Source of the DNA: JANYJJ01 sp038241115
Lineage (GTDB): Bacteria; Pseudomonadota; Gammaproteobacteria; Burkholderiales; Burkholderiaceae_C
Assembly (NCBI GenBank): GCA_038241115.1
Contig: JBBRGA010000065.1
Span: forward strand, 1-19,508
Reading direction: 5' to 3'
DNA: 19,508 nucleotides
Part shown: one piece after another, positions 14,513 to 19,508 of the stretch
Numbering within the stretch: position 1 is the first letter of the stretch
How the letters are laid out: every line of letters starts with the position of its first letter
Position numbers and translations under genes: made by a program
The notes under the pieces: model-generated
The model's database searches: none
The model's input: only the letters and a program-made list of their open reading frames with translations
What the model was told of the DNA's origin: nothing

Positions 14513-15222
14513 GGCGAAACGCCGCCAACGGCGTGGGACATCTGGCTGACCGCCAACACCGCCTGAGTTCGAGAGCTGACTTTCAAGGCCCTCAGCACGG
14601 CGGCAACGTGATCTTTCACGGTTTCGACCGACAGGTTCAAGTCACGCGCAATCAACTTGTTGGGCTTGGCTTGCAGCAGCAGACCCAGCACTTCTTTTTG
14701 GCGCGGCGTAAGGCCCAGAGAAGTCAGATCGAGCGCGCTTTGAAAGCCGCCATTCAACGCGCCGCTGCGCACAGCGTGAGCCGCATGGGGCGAACTGCTT
14801 TCGGCGCCCGGTGCATCAGCTTGCTCAAAACCCATGGCCATCGGCGGCACGTAAATTCCACCCGACATGACCAAGCGCAAAGCCTCGAACAAATTGGCAT
14901 TGCTGGCGCGCTTGGGCACAAAACCCATGGCGCCCAAATCGATGGAGCGGATGACATCACTCGAGCGGTCGCTGGCCGACACCACCACCACCGGCAAGGC
15001 CGGATGGGCAGCGCGGAACTCCACCAGCACGTCAAAACCGTCGGCATCGCCGAGCTGCAAATCAAGCAGCACCAAATCAAAGTCACTTTGCGCGGCGAGC
15101 ATGTCCCGGGCCACGCGCGCACTGTCGGCACATGCCACGCTGACATGTTCGCCCAGGCCTTGGATGATGGTTTGCAGCGCCGACAGAATCAGCGGGTGGT
15201 CATCGATGAGCAAAACTTTCAT
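14467..15222 (-). CDS. NarL/LuxR-type response regulator
   Basis: A 251-residue DNA-binding response regulator. The receiver shows the acidic pair in LLIDDHP, the phosphoacceptor Asp54 in LVLLDLQLGD and Lys104 in FVPKRAS. A long Ala/Ser/Pro linker (about 131-165) leads to a LuxR-type helix-turn-helix: LTPRQKEVLGLLLQAKPNKL then IARDLNLSVETVKDHVAAVL (about 171-210). The start at 15222 is chosen over a longer frame because it begins with the receiver and has GGGAAG just upstream. The C-terminal tail carries a duplicated GGVSPW (233-238 and 242-247) in the part that overlaps the kinase start. It is transcribed immediately before the hybrid kinase, so the two are probably partners. Confidence 0.93.
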   Translation of the reverse strand: MKVLLIDDHPLILSALQTIIQGLGEHVSVACADSARVARDMLAAQSDFDLVLLDLQLGDADGFDVLVEFRAAHPALPVVVVSASDRSSDVIRSIDLGAMGFVPKRASNANLFEALRLVMSGGIYVPPMAMGFEQADAPGAESSSPHAAHAVRSGALNGGFQSALDLTSLGLTPRQKEVLGLLLQAKPNKLIARDLNLSVETVKDHVAAVLRALKVSSRTQAVLAVSQMSHAVGGVSPWTPAGGVSPWGKPG

Positions 15223-15233
15223 ACTTCCCAGCC

Positions 15234-15257
15234 TGTGTAATTGTTTACAAACGTAAC
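15234..15257. promoter_or_regulatory. imperfect AT-rich palindrome upstream of the response regulator
   Basis: In the 115-nt gap between the lipoprotein stop and the regulator start, TGTTTACAAACGTAACA is an imperfect inverted repeat (TGTTAC-like arms with one extra base) about 20 nt upstream of the regulator. It is the most AT-rich spot nearby and could be an operator or part of a promoter. The evidence is weak. Confidence 0.25.
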
Positions 15258-15337
15258 AAGAGGCAGATCGTAGTGCAAGCACGCGCGTGGCGCCTTCCCC
15301 GATTTGCGGGATGCCTCGCAACAGCTTGAGGTTGCTT

Positions 15338-16456
15338 TTAGCGGTTGGGCTGCTCGGGCCAGCCGTTCGCCAACACGGTGGGCGCCACAACGCCCGGAAC
15401 CGGGCCGGCCGAGTGGGTGTTCAGCAGTGAGGCCATCGGGCTCTTGATTTGCACGGCGTAGGCCTGCACGGTTTTGCTTCGGTCGTACGGCAGCACTTGC
15501 CAAGGGCTGGCCCCGCGCGCCATCAAAAACCTCACCATTTCCGCTTGGCTCTCTGGTTGCTCCAGGAACTGGGGCGTCAGCACACGGGCCAGCGGCAGCC
15601 AGGGCAGTTGATTGCTTTTGGCGGGCGGCACGCTTTGCGCCAACTCAGGCCGGCGGGCCAGCCACCAATCGAGCGCAGCCCAATGACTGGCACGCAGTGC
15701 TGCCTCAAATCCTGAGGGCAATTTGCCGTCTTGCCCGGCCCACACGCCTTGAGCCGTATGGCCTTGCGCTTGCAGCGCCATGGCCAGCGGTGAGTTGAGG
15801 TGGTCAGGGTGCAGGGCGCTCAGGGCGCTGAAGCCGAGGCCGCCCACCGGCAACTGGCCCTGCGCCATCCAGCGGTCGATCTGACGGTCCAAGCCGACGT
15901 TGCGGCTGCTTGGGCAACTCAGCATGCGAACCACGTCGTGGTGAACTGCGCGGGCGTCGGCTTGCGCCAGGGTGGTGAGCGTGCGCAGCGACGCAGGTGA
16001 TGCGCTTTGAAAATCGGGGCACGCATAAGCCTGAGCCAAGTCGACGAGCGGTGCTTGCTGGCAGGCTTCAAGTCGCGCTCCTTTTTGCAGCAACTCGGTC
16101 ATCACTGGCCAAAACTGCGGTTCACGCGCAGCCAGACTCAGCGGGCAAACCCCAAAGCCCGCTGATTCAATTTCGGCGGCCTTGATGCTGCCTGGCACAA
16201 ACGCGCCGCAGCGTTCGGACAAGGCTCGCTGCACCGAGTTGAGTTGAATGCAGGGCAGCGGGTCGCCCTCGGTGATTTTTTGGTGAACGTGTTTGGCAAT
16301 GGCCAACGCAATGCTGGTGTCCGTGGCCAAACCGGCTGCGCCGATGACCAGGCTGGTGGTGGTGCAGGCGCTCAAACTGAGGGCACACACCGCGGCCCAC
16401 GCGAGGCGCAGCAGGAGGAGCGGGCGAAAACCAAGCAACGCAAAACTAGAGTTCAA
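15338..16456 (-). CDS. predicted lipoprotein, uncharacterised, ankyrin-like segments
   Basis: A 372-residue protein with a lipoprotein signal peptide: basic/hydrophobic N-terminus and lipobox LSAC with Cys31, followed by TTTSLVIGAAGLA. The mature part is rich in Cys (PCIQL, SERCGAF, FGVCPLS, EACQQA, YACPDF, LSCPSS) and contains ankyrin-like pieces such as CPLSLAAREPQFWPVMTELLQKGA and MVRFLMARGASPWQVL. No enzymatic motif is apparent. Paired cysteines suggest disulfides in the periplasm. The first codon at 16456 gives the complete signal peptide. It is followed by the two-component genes after a 115-nt gap. I do not recognise a named family. Confidence 0.75.
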   Translation of the reverse strand: MNSSFALLGFRPLLLLRLAWAAVCALSLSACTTTSLVIGAAGLATDTSIALAIAKHVHQKITEGDPLPCIQLNSVQRALSERCGAFVPGSIKAAEIESAGFGVCPLSLAAREPQFWPVMTELLQKGARLEACQQAPLVDLAQAYACPDFQSASPASLRTLTTLAQADARAVHHDVVRMLSCPSSRNVGLDRQIDRWMAQGQLPVGGLGFSALSALHPDHLNSPLAMALQAQGHTAQGVWAGQDGKLPSGFEAALRASHWAALDWWLARRPELAQSVPPAKSNQLPWLPLARVLTPQFLEQPESQAEMVRFLMARGASPWQVLPYDRSKTVQAYAVQIKSPMASLLNTHSAGPVPGVVAPTVLANGWPEQPNR

Positions 16457-16577
16457 CGCGTTTCTCCCGCTGTCTCAGTGAACGCCAAGTACCTTCAGGC
16501 GTCGATAGTTTGAGGGGCCTCTTTTTGTGCGAACGCCGGAATTGGCAGGACAAAAACACAAGCGTGAGTGAATGTCA

Positions 16578-16597
16578 GCGCACGCAACCGCATGCGC
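16578..16597. terminator. possible terminator hairpin after the nitroreductase gene
   Basis: GCGCACGC (16578-16585) and GCATGCGC (16590-16597) form an 8-bp stem with one G-U pair (as read on the - strand) around a four-base loop, starting at the last base of the stop codon. No T-run follows closely on the - strand, so it is only a candidate. Confidence 0.35.
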
Positions 16598-17172
16598 TAT
16601 ATAACTTGGCAAGCCTCCTCGAACGACAGGCGCGGGCTGCGCGCAAACAGCGCCGCCGCCACACCGTGACCGAGGTTGCAAATGAAATTGGTTTTGACCT
16701 GCGTGCCCGCCCAAAACGCAGCGTCGACTTTGGCCGCGTCGAAGCCACTCATTGGCCCGCAGTCCAGGCCGAGTGCGCGCGCTGCCACGATCAAGTAGGC
16801 GCCTTGCAAACTGGAGTTGCGAAACGCGGTGGCGTCGATGAGGGGCTGGTTTCCCACAAACCAAGCCTTCGCATCGGCATGTGGAAAGAGCTGCGGCAGC
16901 TTGTCGAAAAACGCCATGTCCATGCCGACGATGGCGGTGACCGGGGCGCTGCGCGTTTTGTCCAGATTGCCGGGCTCCATGCAGTCGAGCAGCCTGGTTT
17001 TGGCCTCGGGGGTGCTGACAAAAATCAAGCGCGCCGGGCTGCAGTTGGCCGAGGTGGGGCCCCACTTCATCAAATCGTACAACTGGCGCAAGGTGGTTTC
17101 TGGCACGGGCTGCGGGCTGAAAGCGTTGTGCGTGCGGGCGTTGTCAAAGATTTGTTCGGTGGTGATGTTCAT
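16597..17172 (-). CDS. RutE/HadB-type nitroreductase-family oxidoreductase (malonic semialdehyde reductase-like)
   Basis: A 191-residue flavin-dependent reductase highly similar to E. coli RutE. Shared blocks include DARTHN-like FDNARTHNAFSP, YDLMKWGPTSANCSPARL (about 32-49), the SAPVTAIVGMD segment, AFRNSSLQGAYLIVAARALG (about 116-135), LDCGPMSGFDAAKVDAAFW and the C-terminal RLSFEEACQVI. RutE reduces malonic semialdehyde to 3-hydroxypropionate in uracil breakdown; none of the other rut genes is nearby, so the physiological substrate here is uncertain and no symbol is given. It is transcribed divergently from the DUF1841 gene across 39 nt. Confidence 0.9.
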   Translation of the reverse strand: MNITTEQIFDNARTHNAFSPQPVPETTLRQLYDLMKWGPTSANCSPARLIFVSTPEAKTRLLDCMEPGNLDKTRSAPVTAIVGMDMAFFDKLPQLFPHADAKAWFVGNQPLIDATAFRNSSLQGAYLIVAARALGLDCGPMSGFDAAKVDAAFWAGTQVKTNFICNLGHGVAAALFARSPRLSFEEACQVI

Positions 17173-17211
17173 GTGGGCCTCTGAAGTTTCGGGAAAGTAA
17201 GAGAATTTGCG

Positions 17212-17643
17212 ATGTTCACACCTTCACAAAATGACGTGCGGTTATTTTTTTGCGCCGCTTTTCGAAAGCATGAAGACAACTCACCCCTGACGCCCCTGGA
17301 AGCGGTGGCGGCTGACTGGATTGCAGAGCACCCGGAGCACCACGCCGATCTGCAAGATGAAACCGAGGCGCTGACCGCGGTGTTTGATGTGGAGGGCGGC
17401 AAGACCAATCCGTTTTTGCATCTGTCCATGCATTTATCCATCAGCGAACAGGTGAGCATTGACCAGCCGCGTGGCATCAAGGCGGCGTTTGAGTTGCTGC
17501 GCGCAAGACGCGGCTCGGCACACGAAGCGCACCACGAGGTGATGGAGTGTTTGGGCGACATGATGTGGACGTCGCAGCGCAGCGGTTTGCCGCCTGACGG
17601 CGAGAAGTACATCGATTGCGTGCGGCGGCGAGCAAGCCGTTGA
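17212..17643 (+). CDS. DUF1841 family protein
   Basis: A 143-residue cytosolic protein matching the DUF1841 family of beta- and gammaproteobacteria. Visible features are an N-terminal MFTPSQNDVRLFF, the central EAVAADWIAEHPEHHADL, NPFLHLSMHLSISEQVSID (about 65-83) and HEAHHEVMECLGDMMW (about 104-119). The clustered His/Glu residues could bind metal, but the function of the family is not known to me. AGAGAA provides a ribosome site about 7 nt upstream. It is transcribed from the 39-nt divergent gap with the nitroreductase gene and ends before a bidirectional terminator. Confidence 0.9.
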   Translation: MFTPSQNDVRLFFCAAFRKHEDNSPLTPLEAVAADWIAEHPEHHADLQDETEALTAVFDVEGGKTNPFLHLSMHLSISEQVSIDQPRGIKAAFELLRARRGSAHEAHHEVMECLGDMMWTSQRSGLPPDGEKYIDCVRRRASR

Positions 17644-17667
17644 CACCCGGACCGCAAAGCAAAAACA

Positions 17668-17695
17668 CGAAGTGCCGGAACAGTCCGGCACTTCG
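17668..17695. terminator. bidirectional intrinsic terminator between DUF1841 and cheZ
   Basis: CGAAGTGCCGGA (17668-17679) and TCCGGCACTTCG (17684-17695) form a perfect 12-bp stem with loop ACAG. On the - strand it is followed by TGTTTTTGC, giving a good T-run for the cheZ transcript; on the + strand T-rich sequence (GGTTTCC, then TTTTTT at about 17706) follows at a distance for DUF1841. Confidence 0.85.
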
Positions 17696-17763
17696 AGGTT
17701 TCCGCATTTTTTGCGGCGATGAACTCCTGCAACTGCGAACTCCGACAGTTGCCCTGAGTATCT

Positions 17764-18399
17764 CTAAAAGCCCATGCTGGCCAGCAAATCGTCGACTTCA
17801 CTTTGGCCGCTGACCACATCGGTTCGTCCCTGTGTGTCCACCACCGGGCCGTGCAGCGGTGACATCTCGCTGCTCTGCACCAACTCTTGTGGGGCTGCTT
17901 GCACCAGCAGCTTGACGAGGCTGTCTTCCAAATCTGATGCCAAGGCAATCACGCGGGCCATGACTTGACCCGTGAGGTCGTGAAAGTCTTGCGCCAGCAT
18001 GATTTCGGTGAGCTGATGGTCGACACGTTTGGTCGCGGCTTCCATCTCACCGACAAAATTCAAAACCGCACCGGTGGCCACGGCGCGCACCGGGTCTTTC
18101 AACACGGCGGCGGCGATATGGCGGGTTTGTTCGTTCAGCGCCAGGTGCTCGGCTTTCGCGAGGTCTACCGCGTTGAGCACTTTTTCAGCAGCTGCAGCCG
18201 ATTTGTCTGCGATGTAGTGCAAACGGCTGCGCGCATCTGGCAGGCCGTGCGCGGCAATCTGAAGTTTGGGCATCACACCGAGTTGATTCAGCGCGTCGTG
18301 CAATTGGCGCGTGATGGTGCCCAGCTGCTGAAACACGACGGCCGGCGGGGCTTCGGCGCTTGCCTGATTTGCCAAGAATGGGAGATCGTTCATTTTCAT
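17764..18399 (-). CDS. cheZ: chemotaxis protein phosphatase CheZ
   Basis: Cytosolic phosphatase that dephosphorylates CheY-P to reset flagellar rotation. The 211-residue protein forms a long helical hairpin, with the catalytic segment AQDFHDLTGQVMARV around 136-150. Asp141 and Gln145 correspond to the essential Asp143 and Gln147 of E. coli. The C-terminal CheY-binding peptide EVDDLLASMGF (201-211) is conserved after a flexible linker. The position of the usual QDFQ glutamine is His140, a minor variation. The first ATG at 18399 is used; Met3 is an alternative. It follows cheY by 31 nt and ends before a strong terminator, so it closes the motB-cheY-cheZ unit. Confidence 0.96.
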   Translation of the reverse strand: MKMNDLPFLANQASAEAPPAVVFQQLGTITRQLHDALNQLGVMPKLQIAAHGLPDARSRLHYIADKSAAAAEKVLNAVDLAKAEHLALNEQTRHIAAAVLKDPVRAVATGAVLNFVGEMEAATKRVDHQLTEIMLAQDFHDLTGQVMARVIALASDLEDSLVKLLVQAAPQELVQSSEMSPLHGPVVDTQGRTDVVSGQSEVDDLLASMGF

Positions 18400-18430
18400 G
18401 TCTGGGGTCTCTTTAGTGCGTTCAGTGCGT

Positions 18431-18835
18431 TCAGGCGGCCGCAGTCGCGGAGAGTTTGAGCATGATCTTCTGAACTTTTTCTTCGAGCGTGGCCTTGGTG
18501 AAAGGCTTGACGATGTAGCCAGCTGCGCCGTCCTGGGCGGCGCGGATGATGTCTTCCTTGCGCGCCTCGGCGGTCACCATCAAGACGGGTATGTGCTTCA
18601 AGGCGTCGTCCTTTTTGATGGCAGTCAACAGCTCGAAACCGTTCATCACCGGCATGTTGATGTCACTGACCACAAAGTCGAACTTGCCGTTGCGCAAAGC
18701 TTGCAAGGCCACCAAACCGTCCTCGGCTTCCTCGGCGTTGGCGTAGCCAGATTCCTTGAGCAGGCCACGCACGATTCGGCGCATGGTCGAAAAGTCGTCG
18801 ACGATTAAAAACTTCATGTCTGTGGATGTGCTCAT
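18431..18835 (-). CDS. cheY: chemotaxis response regulator CheY
   Basis: Single-domain response regulator (134 residues) that binds the flagellar switch when phosphorylated. Conserved residues are the acidic pair Asp13-Asp14 (FLIVDDFSTMRR), phosphoacceptor Asp58 (VVSDINMPVMNG), Thr88 (MVTAEARK) and Lys110 (YIVKPFTK). The start at 18835 (MSTSTDMKFLIV) has AAGGA about 6 nt upstream and is preferred over a longer frame from 18910. It sits between motB and cheZ. The 31-nt gap to cheZ contains a 9-bp tandem repeat, GTGCGTTCA twice. Confidence 0.97.
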   Translation of the reverse strand: MSTSTDMKFLIVDDFSTMRRIVRGLLKESGYANAEEAEDGLVALQALRNGKFDFVVSDINMPVMNGFELLTAIKKDDALKHIPVLMVTAEARKEDIIRAAQDGAAGYIVKPFTKATLEEKVQKIMLKLSATAAA

Positions 18836-18926
18836 GGCATTCCTTGTGTATCTGGTACGGGCGGCAGGGAAGAACTGAAGGGACGAGAGGTTGAAGCGGC
18901 TGGCACGCATGTGCCTTACTGAATGC

Positions 18927-19508
18927 TTATCGGGAAGCTGTCGCGGTAGTTGAGGGCAGAACCAGTGCCACTGGCATTTTTTTTATGGCGTCTTTTGGCT
19001 CGAATTTGGGTTCGATGTCAGCGGGCTGATTCAGCGCGGGTTCCGGCGCCTCGGCAGTGACGCGCAGCGCACGGTCTTCGGCATCGCGGTTCATCACGAT
19101 GATGCTGATACGCCGATTTGTGGGACTGAGCGGGTCGTTGCGCTCGAACAATGAGCTGGCAGCCAGACCCTGCACACGCAGCATGCGGGCATCGGGCATG
19201 CCGCCCGCCACCAACTCGCGCCGCGAGGCGTTGGCGCGGTCACTGGACAGCTCCCAGTTGCCGTAGCCCAGGCCACTCGCGTTGCCCACAAAGGGGGCCG
19301 CGTCGGTATGACCCTCCATGGTCAAGCGGTTAGGCACCTCCATGAGCACCTCGGCAATCTGGCGCAACACGTCGCGCATATAGGGCTTGACCACGGCGCT
19401 GCCACTGTCAAACATGGGGCGGTTTTGATCGTCGACGATTTGAATGCGCAAGCCGTCGGAGGTCATGTCCAGCCGGATTTGCGAACTCATCGCGGCCAGT
19501 TTGGGGTT
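18927..19508 (-). CDS. motB: flagellar motor stator protein MotB (5' end missing)
   Basis: The C-terminal, peptidoglycan-binding part of MotB; the gene continues past the window edge in the open frame. MotB anchors the MotA-MotB proton channel around the flagellar motor. The OmpA-like domain shows LRIQIVDDQNRPMFDSGSA, YMRDVLRQIAEVL, the LTMEGHTDAAPF turn, NWELSSDRANASRREL and NRRISIIVMN, closely following the E. coli protein. The transmembrane helix with the proton-channel Asp is not in the window. The tail is Pro/Glu/Lys-rich and ends TTATASR. motA is expected beyond the right edge; cheY follows after 91 nt. Confidence 0.95.
   Translation of the reverse strand, partial: NPKLAAMSSQIRLDMTSDGLRIQIVDDQNRPMFDSGSAVVKPYMRDVLRQIAEVLMEVPNRLTMEGHTDAAPFVGNASGLGYGNWELSSDRANASRRELVAGGMPDARMLRVQGLAASSLFERNDPLSPTNRRISIIVMNRDAEDRALRVTAEAPEPALNQPADIEPKFEPKDAIKKMPVALVLPSTTATASR

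Noticed and set aside
1..19508. Mobile element, prophage or genomic island
   Set aside because: No transposase, integrase, terminal repeats or marked base-composition change was seen; the only tRNA is next to serS with no repeated 3' end.

Overview
The window is about 60% G+C and looks chromosomal. Gene content and protein sequences (SerRS, a short FeoB of about 648 residues, DUF1841, a RutE/HadB-type nitroreductase, a MotB-CheY-CheZ run) suggest a motile betaproteobacterium, most likely Burkholderiales and perhaps near Comamonadaceae. This placement is inferred from protein style, not from a marker tree. No transposase, integrase, CRISPR array or phage gene was seen.

Layout. (1) 1-411: the probable tail of a + strand gene ending at 80, a strong stem-loop after its stop, then noncoding DNA. 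(2) 412-1855, - strand: serS followed after 60 nt by tRNA-Ser(CGA), so the synthetase and one of its substrates may share a transcript. (3) 2030-10158, + strand: a compact run made of a Tat-type lipoprotein of the TIGR03118 beta-propeller-like family, an outer-membrane porin-like barrel, an FMN-binding-domain protein, ApbE flavin transferase, a four-helix His-containing membrane protein, FeoA, FeoB, a small Cys-rich membrane protein and an exported creatininase-family protein. (4) 10320-11759: a secreted YVTN beta-propeller protein whose signal region contains a 12-bp tandem repeat. (5) 11816-17172, - strand: a fasciclin-domain protein, a hybrid sensor kinase with its LuxR-type response regulator, a large Cys-rich lipoprotein and a malonic-semialdehyde-reductase-like nitroreductase. 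(6) 17212-17643: DUF1841. (7) 17764 to the end, - strand: cheZ, cheY and a 5'-truncated motB.

The main candidate system is region 3. Two Fur-box-like palindromes, at 1964-1988 (in the promoter of the first gene) and 6793-6816 (just before feoA), bracket the envelope redox genes and suggest that iron controls both halves. The flavinylated protein, its flavin transferase, the membrane protein with histidines placed as possible haem ligands, and the ferrous-iron transporter could together pass electrons from the quinone pool through a covalently bound flavin to Fe(III) outside the cytoplasmic membrane, with FeoAB importing the Fe(II). Flavinylated extracytosolic electron transfer and Feo transport are each established. 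Joining them here, with an outer-membrane porin and a TIGR03118 lipoprotein under apparent Fur control, is inference from gene order and promoter sequence.

The flanking genes are ordinary: translation (serS, tRNA), two-component signalling and flagellar chemotaxis. Intergenic stem-loops at 79-112, 11771-11804 and 17668-17695 separate several units.
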